The notes below the pieces were generated by a model. That model saw nothing but the letters and a program-made list of their open reading frames with translations. It searched no databases and had not been told where the DNA came from. The translations under genes were made by a program, and so were the position numbers. From Rhizobium aethiopicum (GTDB taxonomy: Bacteria; Pseudomonadota; Alphaproteobacteria; Rhizobiales; Rhizobiaceae): a stretch of DNA of 64,000 bases. Every line of letters starts with the position of its first letter. Positions within the stretch are counted from its first letter, which is position 1. This document shows positions 27,546 to 35,280 of the stretch, piece after piece. The stretch covers positions 186,001 to 250,000 of the forward strand of contig NZ_FMAJ01000005.1 of assembly GCF_900094625.1 (NCBI RefSeq). The letters run 5' to 3'.

Positions 27546-27715
27546 AAGAGGCCCCACCGCTGCAGAATCGATGGCATAGCTCATGGTTGGTTCATCGCGC
27601 GACCAGCACCAGCAACAATCTCGTCTTCTTCAGGCAGTCACCCTCTGCAGGGGTGGCGGTCAATAGGAAGATCGGCTGCGCGGGCGCGGGGGTGCCGTTT
27701 TTACCACGCGGCGGA

Positions 27716-27991
27716 TCAAGCGGTCATGGCCGCGCAAGGCGACGCATCCGCAGCGATCGCCGGGCTCTCCACATCCAGATGCAGATGCCTCATCAGACCG
27801 GCCAGCTTTTGCCTGTCCCGAATGCCGCATTCGAACCAGGATATGAGTTCTCTCGCCACATGCAGGGCCTCGGAGCTTGCGATCCCGCATGATTTTTCCC
27901 GGCACCATTCGTCAAGGACAGCAGTCAGCATCGCCACGTCATCTGGCTGCAGGGCCGGCTTGGTGATTCCCGAGTGCTGTATCATCCGCAT
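27716..27991 (-). CDS. conserved hypothetical protein (91 aa)
   Basis: This 91-residue soluble, mainly helical protein (MRMIQHSGITKPALQPDD...) contains LTAVLDEWCREKSC and ARELISWFECGIRDRQKLAGLMRHL. I recognise this pattern from small rhizobial proteins of unknown function encoded near signalling genes. An AGGA-type site (reverse of TTCCTCCC) precedes the ATG. No EcfG-type promoter is visible. The flanking 27546-27715 and 27992-28263 stretches hold no recognisable gene. Confidence 0.65.
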   Translation of the reverse strand: MRMIQHSGITKPALQPDDVAMLTAVLDEWCREKSCGIASSEALHVARELISWFECGIRDRQKLAGLMRHLHLDVESPAIAADASPCAAMTA

Positions 27992-28263
27992 TCCTCCCGG
28001 TTATATGCAGTAATCCTAAACTTCGGATCTTCGATTTCAACAGCTCGTGCGGAAGCGTACGAACCGGAGGGCCGACGCCCCGTCCAAGCCGCGCCGGGGG
28101 AACAAGGCGGCCCGGTCGGGGTTCGGCGGACACGACGAAATGAACGTCGCATGACAGGGTCGAATCTGGTAGGCACGGTGCAGGCGCGGACCAGCCTGAA
28201 TTTCTGAAGCGCCGTTGAGCAGCATGATCACCCTAAAACCAGGATCACAGTAGGCAGTTCGCC

Positions 28264-28635
28264 ATGAAGTCGCTCAGCCCCGTTGCCGGCAAGACGATCC
28301 TTATCATCGGTGAAGCTGGCTTCCTTTCAGAGGATGCCCGGAAGCGGTTCGTTGCGCTAAAGGCGCTGCTCGCTGGTCCTGTCGTCGTCTCCAGCGCCAT
28401 GGAGTGCTTGAGCGAAGGTCTCGTCTTCGATGCCGTGATCATCGACGTGTCGATATCAGACGAGGCCATGCTCTGGATGAACGAATGGCTGGAGACGCGT
28501 CGCATTCCCTTCATCTTCGCCCATGATGAGCGGTTCGAAACTGCTCCCGGCGGCTTTGTCGTCAGCGGGCGCTCTTCCGACATCGAGGCGATGATCGCCG
28601 CTTTGTTCGGGCGGGACCCGTCATATTTTCACTAG
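28264..28635 (+). CDS. receiver-like small protein
   Basis: This 123-residue protein has the outline of a degenerate response-regulator receiver domain: ILIIGEAGFLSED at the start (the acidic pair replaced), VFDAVIIDVSISDE with an aspartate (about residue 60) at the phosphoacceptor position, and IPFIFAHDE in place of the usual threonine strand. The conserved lysine is not evident. It may be a pseudo-receiver sequestering a partner. No kinase is adjacent. Confidence 0.7.
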   Translation: MKSLSPVAGKTILIIGEAGFLSEDARKRFVALKALLAGPVVVSSAMECLSEGLVFDAVIIDVSISDEAMLWMNEWLETRRIPFIFAHDERFETAPGGFVVSGRSSDIEAMIAALFGRDPSYFH

Positions 28636-28733
28636 TCTTGTCCGTTTCCGTACAATTGTCGACGACGAGTTGTTTCCGCCTCAATCGAGTCCCATTATTC
28701 AAATGCATAACGTTGCGGACCAGGGCAGACGCC

Positions 28734-29174
28734 ATGCTCGACTCTCAGTCGATCCATCTGAAAGCGCTCAATTCGACGGATCTTCATCATCTGCAGACCG
28801 TTGTGAACGTGATCTGTGGTGAGGCGCGCAAGCCACTCAGCGCACCCGAAATGCAGGTTATTGCGGCGCTGCTGATCCGCCTCTATCGCCACGGCGTGAC
28901 CGAGGAGGAGAAGCTACTGTCGGTCGGCCGTCTGGCATTGACGCAGCCCGGGCGGCTTAGCCGGCCAATTCGTCAAGATGAGGAGCAACCCATGAACGAC
29001 GATGAAAAGGCCCGGGCCGACGTCGAGGGAACCGATAGGAAAACGTCCGATGCGAGGAAAAACCCGCCGGCCGGTCCTCACGCCAAGGATCATCTCACAG
29101 ATCAAAGCAAAACGCCGGGCGCCGGCTCGCTGCCTGAGGCGGACGAGAAAAGCACTATGCCCGGATCGGGCTGA
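28734..29174 (+). CDS. hypothetical protein (146 aa), possibly two small genes fused in frame
   Basis: From the ATG at 28734 the first 85 residues form a helical region (DLHHLQTVVNVICGEARKPLSAPEMQVIAALLIRLYRHG). The rest is very polar and looks disordered (rich in K, D, P and G). A ribosome binding site (AGGAGC) and ATG at 28992 would start the polar part, MNDDEKARADVEG, as a separate 60-residue protein. That polar unit resembles small stand-alone rhizobial stress proteins, so either a natural fusion or an internal start is possible. Confidence 0.55.
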   Translation: MLDSQSIHLKALNSTDLHHLQTVVNVICGEARKPLSAPEMQVIAALLIRLYRHGVTEEEKLLSVGRLALTQPGRLSRPIRQDEEQPMNDDEKARADVEGTDRKTSDARKNPPAGPHAKDHLTDQSKTPGAGSLPEADEKSTMPGSG

Positions 29175-29201
29175 CGGGCAGGCTGCAAAACCCGGATCTG
29201 C

Positions 29202-29226
29202 GGAACCTCGGCCCACGGGCGGAGTT
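29202..29226 (+). promoter_or_regulatory. EcfG-type promoter before DUF983 gene
   Basis: GGAAC at 29202-29206 and GTT at 29224-29226 are 17 nt apart. The ATG at 29235 is only 8 nt after the -10 element, so the transcript would be nearly leaderless, or this match is accidental. Confidence 0.55.
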
Positions 29227-29234
29227 CAAGGAGA

Positions 29235-29663
29235 ATGGAATCTGATGACCATACCTCCGAACATCAGGTAACGACGAACCCGGCGTTGACGGGATTTCTG
29301 GGGCGTTGCCCGCGGTGCCAGCGGGGCCACCTGTTTTCCGGCTACCTTAAACTCGCTCATGGCTGCGAGGTCTGTGGGCTCGACTACGCCTTTGCCGACC
29401 CGGCCGACGGTCCGGCTTTCTTCGGGATGTCGATCGTCGCCGTTCCGGCGCTCGCCTTCGCTCTCTGGTTCCAGTTCACGTTCGAGCCGCCGCTCTGGAT
29501 GCACCTCTTCGTTTCCCTGCCGGTCACCGTCATTGCCTGCGTCCTCATTCTGCGGCCGCTGAAAGGCTGGCTCGTCTGCTCACAATTTTTTCACAAGGCG
29601 GAAGAAGGCAGTATCGACACCGCCTGGCATGCGTCCGAGAAGGAGCGGAAGGCGCGCCTTTGA
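29235..29663 (+). CDS. DUF983 domain-containing membrane protein
   Basis: This 142-residue protein has an N-terminal zinc-ribbon-like pair of CxxC motifs (GRCPRCQRG and CEVCGLDY) followed by two transmembrane helices (SIVAVPALAFALWF and FVSLPVTVIACVLIL). That is the DUF983 layout. The position of 'DPADGPAFFGM' between ribbon and membrane is also typical. Function is unknown; some members are near cytochrome oxidase genes. An AAGGAGA site touches the ATG. An EcfG-type promoter lies very close upstream. Confidence 0.88.
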   Translation: MESDDHTSEHQVTTNPALTGFLGRCPRCQRGHLFSGYLKLAHGCEVCGLDYAFADPADGPAFFGMSIVAVPALAFALWFQFTFEPPLWMHLFVSLPVTVIACVLILRPLKGWLVCSQFFHKAEEGSIDTAWHASEKERKARL

Positions 29664-29691
29664 CGCACACTTCGCTTTGGCGGCATGCCTC

Positions 29692-30418
29692 TCAACGCGC
29701 GAGGTCTTTGCCGATCAGCCGCCGGTATTCCTCCTCGGCTGCTCCGTAGGACCCATGCGCCTCTTCGATCAACCCCGGCCGGTTGAGGATTACGATCTGG
29801 CGCCGCGTGGATCGGATCAGACCTTTGGCATTGAGCAGGTGCAGCGCGACCGTGACGCCGGCGCGGCGCACGCCGAGCATCACGGCCAGAAATTCATGGG
29901 TTAGCCAGACGGTCGGTCGCGCCGTCGGTCCGGTCATGAACCATCAGCAGCCATCGCGCCAACCGCTCCTCGAGCTTGGCATGGCCGTTGGCGAGCACCG
30001 TCGATGTCGTCTGCGCGAGCAATGCCTGGACATAAGCGAGAAGTAGGCTGCGCAGCGGGCGGATTTCCTCCATCGCAGCTAATAGGACCGATGCCGGCAA
30101 TTTGAAGCCATGGCCGGAGACCTGCATGAATGTCCGGTTCGTGGACTGGTTGCCGCCGAGGATGACTGCGGCCCTGTCATGCCCTCTCGGCCGACGATGC
30201 CGACCTCGATATCGCGCCCGCCCGGAAATCTCGCCACGATCGAGGCAAGTCCCGATTCGAGTATAGACGTCGCTGACTGGGTTGTTCTCCATTTCAAGGA
30301 CCAAAGGGACCTCGAGATCGACGGGCTCCAGATGCGGCAGCAGCAGTTCCCGCTCTTGCGGCCCCATGGCGCGCAAAAGTTCATTCCGAAAGTTCAGTTG
30401 TTGATTATCCATGTCCAT
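29692..30418 (-). pseudogene. Crp/Fnr family regulator, broken by three frameshifts
   Basis: Read leftward from 30418, the protein starts MDMDNQQLNFRNELLRAMG and runs to NPVSDVY. It shifts near 30285 to LESGLASIVARFPGGRDIEVGIVGREGMTG, shifts back near 30180 to AAVILGGNQSTNRTFMQVSGHG...LARWLLMVHDRTDG, and shifts again near 29930 to VWLTHEFLAVMLGVRRAGVTVALHLL and a normal C-terminus ending IGKDLAR. Together these make a complete Crp-like protein close to the intact paralogue at 32829. Three independent shifts argue for a true pseudogene over a sequencing error. Confidence 0.85.
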
Positions 30419-30530
30419 CCGCGCATCAGTGATAATGCGGCCCTTGCTGCGGGCGAACCTAACCATCTAGAATCGTTGAGCAATATATTGTGCAATAGCG
30501 TACAGACTGGCGGCCCAGGCGGCTGGTCAG

Positions 30531-31475
30531 TCAAAGCCCGCGCGCGTTCTGGTCGAGCGTCTGAGACGTCCATGCCCTGACCAGGCCGTTTGCCCTTGCC
30601 GCCAGGTTCGTCGGCAGTCGGTTGAAGCCGTGCGGCGCCTCCGGAAAGACGACGCAGCAGGCATTGCCGCCTTGGCTCTGCCATCGCCGAGACATCAAGA
30701 TGCTGTCGTCGACGATAGGATCGAGCGACCCCGCAACCAGCAAGGCGGACGGAAGGCCCGAGAGATCGGCAAACAATGGGCCTTTCGCTTCACGTGCGGA
30801 GAGGCTTGGCGTCAATCGCTGAAGATTGCGGAGCGCCGATGGTCCGTCGATCACCAGGCTTTTACCGGTCGACAGCTGCAGGCTTTGCGAACCGCCGAGG
30901 TCGAAAGCGCCGCACATCGAAACGAATCCCGCAACGGCCTTCGCCTTGCCGCGCGCTCTGAGATGAAGAAGCGCTTCCGCGGCGAGATGCGCGCCGGAGG
31001 ACTCGCCGCCGAGGATGATCCGCTCGACTGCGAACTCGGCAAGATGATCGACCAGCCATTCGACGGATGCCTTGCTGTCCTGAAGAGCAAGGTCCAGCCG
31101 GTCGTCGACGGCATTGTGAAAATCTATCCCGGCCACGAGCACCCGGCAGTCTCTGGCGATCGGGCGGGTGATGCCGTCATCGAGGCGGGCATTACCCATC
31201 ACCCACGCGCCACCATGAAAATGGACATAGAGGCCGCGGCGGGTGCCGGCTGGACGGATCAGCCTCAGGCCAATCCGTCTGCCGCCGGCGGTGATGGTGC
31301 GGCTCGCCACCTCATTGCTGTGCGACGGCCGGTCTGGACCCAGGAACTGGATCGCACGAACCACGGTCTGCACCACCCTGGCATTCCAGCGCCGGTCGGT
31401 GTGGTAACGCGGAAGGAGGTTGAGGAGCGCGTTCAGTCTGCGCGCACCGGCGAGTTCTTCGGGGGTGAAGGCCAT
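30531..31475 (-). CDS. alpha/beta hydrolase (HSL-type esterase)
   Basis: This protein of about 314 residues has the oxyanion-hole motif HFHGGAWVMGN, the nucleophile elbow GGESSGAHLAAE, an aspartate in GSLDPIVDD and the catalytic histidine in APHGFN. This is the hormone-sensitive-lipase family of carboxylesterases. I prefer the ATG at 31475 (MAFTPEEL); a GTG at 31505 overlapping the DUF4142 stop (GTGA) would add ten residues and suggest translational coupling. Either way it follows the DUF4142 gene in the same direction and probably shares its EcfG-type promoter. Confidence 0.88.
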   Translation of the reverse strand: MAFTPEELAGARRLNALLNLLPRYHTDRRWNARVVQTVVRAIQFLGPDRPSHSNEVASRTITAGGRRIGLRLIRPAGTRRGLYVHFHGGAWVMGNARLDDGITRPIARDCRVLVAGIDFHNAVDDRLDLALQDSKASVEWLVDHLAEFAVERIILGGESSGAHLAAEALLHLRARGKAKAVAGFVSMCGAFDLGGSQSLQLSTGKSLVIDGPSALRNLQRLTPSLSAREAKGPLFADLSGLPSALLVAGSLDPIVDDSILMSRRWQSQGGNACCVVFPEAPHGFNRLPTNLAARANGLVRAWTSQTLDQNARGL

Positions 31476-31501
31476 CTCGCCTTCGCCTGCGGGCGGCGCC
31501 T

Positions 31502-31999
31502 TCACTTCGAGGTCAGTCCCTGGATCTTGGTCAGATGCATTCTGAGATCCGGCAGAATCTTCTGCGATGCGCGCTTCAGGGCGCCGTCGGGGCCTTTTTG
31601 CGAATAATCCGCGAAAAGGGCTACGGCCTCCTGATGTGCCGTCAATTGCGTCGAGAGATAGGCTTGGTCAAGGTTTTCCTGATCGCTCTGGTTGAGCGCC
31701 TCGAGCTTCTTATTGTACTCGTCGGCGAGTGCCGAGGGCAGCGCGATGCCATCCTCCTTGGCGGCGTCGGCAAGGGTCGAACCCGCGCGCCCGTGATCCT
31801 TCAGCATGTCACCGGCGAATTGTTTGGCCTCTGCGGCCTTGCCTTTGGCAAGTTCGATCTTTGCCGCTTCGACCTCAAACATGTTCGACATGGCGGCGCG
31901 CGCTGCAAAATCGGTCGCCTTTTGCCGCGCAGCGTCGTCGGCCGCGAAAGCCGGAGCCGCAAGCAGTAAGAGAAGACAAAGCTTGGATATCAATCTCAT
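31502..31999 (-). CDS. DUF4142 domain-containing exported protein
   Basis: This 165-residue protein starts at 31999 (MRLISKLCLLLLLAAPAFA), with GGAGA 6 nt upstream and a Sec signal peptide cleaved near AFA/ADD. The mature part is a four-helix ferritin-like DUF4142 domain: AMSNMFEVEAAKIELAKGKAAEAKQFAGDMLKDHGRA then LDQAYLSTQLTAHQEAVALF. Members are periplasmic and associated with stress resistance, but lack a defined reaction. The EcfG-type promoter at 32050-32074 points leftward at it. Confidence 0.9.
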   Translation of the reverse strand: MRLISKLCLLLLLAAPAFAADDAARQKATDFAARAAMSNMFEVEAAKIELAKGKAAEAKQFAGDMLKDHGRAGSTLADAAKEDGIALPSALADEYNKKLEALNQSDQENLDQAYLSTQLTAHQEAVALFADYSQKGPDGALKRASQKILPDLRMHLTKIQGLTSK

Positions 32000-32049
32000 T
32001 ATCATTCTCCACGTTTGTCGGATGGGCGGATGATTCCGGAGTAGCCCCC

Positions 32050-32074
32050 AACAACCGGACCGCGCGCCGGTTCC
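32050..32074 (-). promoter_or_regulatory. EcfG-type promoter before DUF4142 gene
   Basis: On the minus strand GGAAC (32074-32070) and GTT (32052-32050) are separated by 17 nt, 50 nt before the DUF4142 start. It is back-to-back with the rightward promoter at 32096. Confidence 0.8.
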
Positions 32075-32095
32075 CGGCTCTTTCGGAAGGCCGGG

Positions 32096-32120
32096 GGAAC
32101 CAACGCGACGAATTTCGGTT
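32096..32120 (+). promoter_or_regulatory. EcfG-type promoter before DUF892 gene
   Basis: GGAAC at 32096-32100 and GTT at 32118-32120, 17 nt apart, lie 26 nt before the ATG of the ferritin-like gene. Confidence 0.8.
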
Positions 32121-32146
32121 AGACGCTGCGAAAAAGGAGGCCCGAC

Positions 32147-32659
32147 ATGGCAGAGAATGAAATTCGAGAAATCTTCGTCATTGGTCTGAGGAACGCCCAC
32201 GCCATGGAAAACCAGGCGCTGAGCATCATGAAGCCGCAGCTGAAACGGATCGAGAATTACCCTGAAGTCGCCGAAAAGCTCGATCGGCATATCCGCGAAA
32301 CCGACGGGCAGATCGTTCGCCTGGAGGAAATTCTTGACGGCCTGAACGAGGACAAGTCGACGCTCAAGGACCTGGCGCTCTCCTTCACCGGCTCCATGGC
32401 CGCACTCGGTCATACGGCTGCCGGCGACGAAATCCTGAAGAATGCCTTCGCAAATTACGCCTTCGAGAATTTCGAGGCTGCGGCCTACAAGTCGCTGCTG
32501 ACAATGGCCGAAGCCGGCGGTCACGGCGCTGCCCTGTCCGGCCTTCAGGCAAATCTGGCCGAAGAGCAGGCGATGGCGGAATGGATCAACGACAATCTGG
32601 TGGCCCTTACGACGAAATTCCTCTCGCTGCGCCAAGCGGGCGAAACCGCAAAGGTTTAG
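32147..32659 (+). CDS. ferritin-like DUF892 (YciE/YciF) protein
   Basis: This 170-residue four-helix protein (AENEIREIFVIGLRNAHAMENQALSIM...) belongs to the DUF892 ferritin-like family. The helix acids and histidines H33, E/H pairs in KLDRHIRETDGQIVRLEEIL and FENFEAAAYKSLLTMAEAGGH could bind a metal pair. The family is widely induced by osmotic and oxidative stress. AAGGAGG lies 6 nt before the ATG. Its EcfG-type promoter shares the intergenic region with that of the DUF4142 gene. Confidence 0.92.
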   Translation: MAENEIREIFVIGLRNAHAMENQALSIMKPQLKRIENYPEVAEKLDRHIRETDGQIVRLEEILDGLNEDKSTLKDLALSFTGSMAALGHTAAGDEILKNAFANYAFENFEAAAYKSLLTMAEAGGHGAALSGLQANLAEEQAMAEWINDNLVALTTKFLSLRQAGETAKV

Positions 32660-32725
32660 AAGAATTCAGGCGTTTCCGGCGCAACGGAGCCGTCGGGCCG
32701 CGTGGACCGCGCGATACGGCAGGGC

Positions 32726-32750
32726 GGAACTAAAGCGGATTCTATGAGTT
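32726..32750 (+). promoter_or_regulatory. EcfG-type promoter before Crp/Fnr regulator
   Basis: GGAAC at 32726-32730 and GTT at 32748-32750 are 17 nt apart, about 78 nt before the regulator start. Confidence 0.78.
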
Positions 32751-32828
32751 CGATAGGGTCGGCCGGCTGGCGAGCCGGCGAACCCGATCTGATACCCCGC
32801 GACGCCCGCACTTGCCGGAGAGTGAGAG

Positions 32829-33557
32829 TTGGCAGAAACTATCATGCGGCCGAAGGAGAATCGTCTGCTCGCGCTCCTTCCGGAGAACGAGTACTCGGCG
32901 GTTGCCGCTCATCTCGAGCCCTGCGCGACACCGCGCGGGTTCATCATCGTCGAGGCAGGTGCGGCGATCGAGCATGTCTACTTTCCCTGTTCAGGAATAG
33001 GTTCGGTCATCAATGTCTCCTCGGAGGGTAACCGGGTTGAAGCAGGATTGTTCGGTCGGGATGGATTTGCTCCGACCGCGGCAGCCGTAGACGCGCCGCT
33101 CAGTATCTTGGAAGTCGCGGTCCAGGTGCCAGGCTTCTCCTACCGCCTGCCACAAACCAAGCTGTGGGACTTGATGCAGACCCAGCCGATGTTTGCCAAC
33201 CTGCTCCACAAATCCACGCATGTTCTCGCGATTCAAGCAGGGTTCACCGCCCTCTCCAATGCGGTCCACGAGATAGACGAACGATTGGCCCGCTGGATCT
33301 TGATGTGCCACGACAGGATCGACGGCGATGAGCTCGCCCTGACGCATGAGTTCATCGCCTTGATGTTGGCGGTGCGGCGGCCGAGCGTTACCACGGCGTT
33401 GCACCTCCTTGAAGGCGACCGATTCATCCGTTCTCTCCGCGGCCTGGTGATCATCAGGGATCGCGCCGGACTGGAAGAGTTCGCCTCCGATGCATACGGC
33501 AAGGCGGAGGAGGAATATGAGCGGTTGCTTGGACCTCTCAGGAAATCGCCCCGTTGA
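32829..33557 (+). CDS. Crp/Fnr family transcriptional regulator
   Basis: This 242-residue protein has a beta-roll effector domain (RGFIIVEAGAAIEHVYFPCSGIGSVINV...GLFGRDGF) and a winged helix (LTHEFIALMLAVRRPSVTTALHLLEGDRFI). It has no Fnr-type Cys cluster. A TTG start at 32829 with GGAG 8 nt upstream seems best; an ATG at 32844 lacks a ribosome binding site. It is closely related to the regulator at 24618 and to the broken gene at 29692, so this family has expanded locally. The EcfG-type promoter upstream places it inside the stress response. Confidence 0.9.
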   Translation: MAETIMRPKENRLLALLPENEYSAVAAHLEPCATPRGFIIVEAGAAIEHVYFPCSGIGSVINVSSEGNRVEAGLFGRDGFAPTAAAVDAPLSILEVAVQVPGFSYRLPQTKLWDLMQTQPMFANLLHKSTHVLAIQAGFTALSNAVHEIDERLARWILMCHDRIDGDELALTHEFIALMLAVRRPSVTTALHLLEGDRFIRSLRGLVIIRDRAGLEEFASDAYGKAEEEYERLLGPLRKSPR

Positions 33558-33733
33558 AGTCGTCGGTTGGATCCACCCGGGCGGCCTGTCCATTTGCCGC
33601 TGGCGCTGCAGCATTTGACGCCATTGAAGTCAGGCGATCTGCGTGCACGAGGGCATCGCTGCAAGGCGTCGGAACGCGTTACAGCTTCACATGCATGTGA
33701 TAGAGCTTTGGTGCAAAAATCTTGGTTTTTGCT

Positions 33734-33758
33734 GTAACCGATTGGCTGCTTTTGCGAA
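33734..33758 (+). promoter_or_regulatory. putative autoregulatory ECF promoter (GTAACC...CGAA)
   Basis: GTAACC at 33734-33739 and CGAA at 33755-33758, 15 nt apart, lie 16 nt before the sigma-factor start. NrsF-linked ECF factors of the Caulobacter SigF type recognise GTAACC and CGAA boxes about 16 nt apart, so this is a good but not exact match. Confidence 0.55.
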
Positions 33759-33774
33759 TGAGCTCTCTGACAGC

Positions 33775-34323
33775 ATGACAACCGCCCATTCGGAAGAAGC
33801 CCTGAAAGCATTGATGCTTCTATCCCTTGACGGGGACGAGGCTGCCTATCGGCGTTTGCTGACGGCTTTGCGCGTGCTGCTCGTCGGCTATTACAGCCGC
33901 AGGATGGCTGCGGCGACGAGAGCGGACATGGAAGATCTGGTCCAGGAGACGTTGCTGGCACTGCATTCCCGCCGATCAACCTATGACCGGAAGAGACCTT
34001 TTACCGCATGGTTCTTCTCGATCGCCCGCTACAAGCTGGTTGACCATCATAGAGGCCGCGGCGGACGCAGGCTGGCCGAGACCGAGCTTGACGACGAGAT
34101 CGAAAGCGACTTCAGCGAGGAGAGGCTGACGGCCCGAATGGATGTCGAGCGGTTGCTCGACGGCTTGCCACGGCGACAGCAGGAGCTGATCCGGCAGGTG
34201 AAGCTCGAGGGCGGCTCGGTCGCCGACGCCGCAAACCGCACCGGCCAATCCGAATCGGCGGTGAAAGTCAGCATCCATCGGGCGCTCAAGGCGCTCGGGG
34301 AGAGATTGCGAGGCACATCGTGA
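33775..34323 (+). CDS. ECF sigma factor, NrsF-associated (SigF type)
   Basis: This 182-residue ECF factor has region 2 (EDLVQETLLALHSRRSTYDRKRPFTAWFFSIARYKLVDHHR) and region 4 (LPRRQQELIRQVKLEGGSVADAANRTGQSESAVKVSIHRALKAL). The next gene encodes its NrsF/DUF1109 anti-sigma partner, overlapping by 4 bp (GTGA), the defining arrangement of this ECF group. In Caulobacter the pair responds to chromate/cadmium-type metal stress. The start at 33775 follows a candidate promoter directly and has little ribosome binding site. A longer frame from 33643 would include the promoter and was rejected. Confidence 0.92.
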   Translation: MTTAHSEEALKALMLLSLDGDEAAYRRLLTALRVLLVGYYSRRMAAATRADMEDLVQETLLALHSRRSTYDRKRPFTAWFFSIARYKLVDHHRGRGGRRLAETELDDEIESDFSEERLTARMDVERLLDGLPRRQQELIRQVKLEGGSVADAANRTGQSESAVKVSIHRALKALGERLRGTS

Positions 34324-34964
34324 CAAAGACGGACGACATCATCGAGCGCTTGGCAAGCGACCTGAAGCCGGTGCCGCGCAATGCGCTATGGCGCGTCTTT
34401 GCGCTCGGTATTGCGCCGGCCCTCGGGCTCTCCCTGCTGCTGATGCTGGTTATTCTTGGTCCCCGGACCGATATGGCGGACGTGTTGACGCTGCCGGTCT
34501 TCTGGATCAAATCGGCCTATAACGCCCTGATTGCGGCCGCCGCCTTTGCAGCCGTCTTTAGGCTTTCCCGCCCAGATGGTTCCGAGGGAAGCTTTTTCGG
34601 TTTGCTTGCCGTAATCTTCGCCGCCATGGCGGCCGTCGCAGCGATCCAGCTGTTGACGGAGCCGGTCCAGGCCTATCGATTGCTGATCCTCGGCTCCTCG
34701 ACGTTGCATTGCCCGCCGCTTATCGTCGGCTTTGCGATCCCGGTCTATGCCGGCACGGTCTGGGCACTGCGCCGCGCGGCGCCAGTGGATATGCGGTTGA
34801 CGGGCTTCGTTGCCGGGATTGCCGCGGGAGGGGCCGGCGCTTGGGTCTATTCCTGGTTCTGCACCGAAAACGGAATGCCTTTCGTATTGATCTGGTATTC
34901 GCTCGGCATCCTGCTCACCGGCGCTCTCGGCGCCGTAACCGGCCCTCGTCTGCTCCGTTGGTAG
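34320..34964 (+). CDS. nrsF: NrsF family membrane anti-sigma factor (DUF1109)
   Basis: This 214-residue protein starts with GTG in a GTGA overlap with the sigma gene. A short cytoplasmic N-terminus (about 1-25) is followed by six transmembrane helices. Two cysteines, C131 (in LHCPPLIVG) and C181 (in WFCTENGMP), stand at the family's conserved positions; in characterised NrsF proteins such cysteines are needed for the metal response. It would hold the ECF factor at the membrane until metal or oxidative stress releases it. Confidence 0.9.
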   Translation: MTKTDDIIERLASDLKPVPRNALWRVFALGIAPALGLSLLLMLVILGPRTDMADVLTLPVFWIKSAYNALIAAAAFAAVFRLSRPDGSEGSFFGLLAVIFAAMAAVAAIQLLTEPVQAYRLLILGSSTLHCPPLIVGFAIPVYAGTVWALRRAAPVDMRLTGFVAGIAAGGAGAWVYSWFCTENGMPFVLIWYSLGILLTGALGAVTGPRLLRW

Positions 34965-34985
34965 ATCCCCTCTCGATCCCTGACC

Positions 34986-35010
34986 GGAACATTCCCGGTT
35001 TCTCCTGGTT
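34986..35010 (+). promoter_or_regulatory. EcfG-type promoter before 34-residue membrane peptide
   Basis: GGAAC at 34986-34990 and GTT at 35008-35010 are separated by 17 nt; the ATG at 35032 follows 21 nt later. Confidence 0.75.
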
Positions 35011-35031
35011 CGATGGCCGAAGGAGAGAAAG

Positions 35032-35136
35032 ATGAACCACGAGTCGGATCGTCGCGCTTTGGTGATCTATATAGGAGCCATCGTATTGGTGGGGCTTTTG
35101 ATCGTGCTCGGCGCTGCCCTCTCCTGGAACTACTAG
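35032..35136 (+). CDS. small single-helix membrane peptide (34 aa)
   Basis: A good ribosome binding site (AGGAGAGAAAG) precedes an ATG that opens a 34-codon frame: a charged head (MNHESDRRALV), one transmembrane helix rich in I, L, V and G, and the end LSWNY. The presence of both a ribosome binding site and an EcfG-type promoter argues that this very short frame is a real gene. No function can be assigned; single-helix peptides of this kind are often stress-induced membrane modulators. Confidence 0.6.
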   Translation: MNHESDRRALVIYIGAIVLVGLLIVLGAALSWNY

Positions 35137-35208
35137 AGCGATCAATCCCCGCCCTTTTAGGGAAGCCGAGCCTTGTGAAATGGTCCGACGATTCGGCTCT
35201 ACGTCTCC

Positions 35209-35237
35209 ATCCTTGGCTACGTCGTGACGCCAAGGAT
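35209..35237. terminator. possible bidirectional hairpin between convergent genes
   Basis: A 9-bp perfect stem (ATCCTTGGC with GCCAAGGAT) with an 11-nt loop lies between the 34-residue peptide gene and the convergent P450 gene. It has no clear T-run, so terminator function is only suggested by position. Confidence 0.35.
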
Positions 35238-35280
35238 ATGCGCAGGAGCGGACGGGACATTCGTCCCGCTGCGGCCGCAT

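Noticed and set aside
33643..33774. N-terminal extension of the ECF sigma factor
   Set aside because: It would place the GTAACC/CGAA promoter inside the coding region, lacks a ribosome binding site and adds residues not seen in ECF factors.
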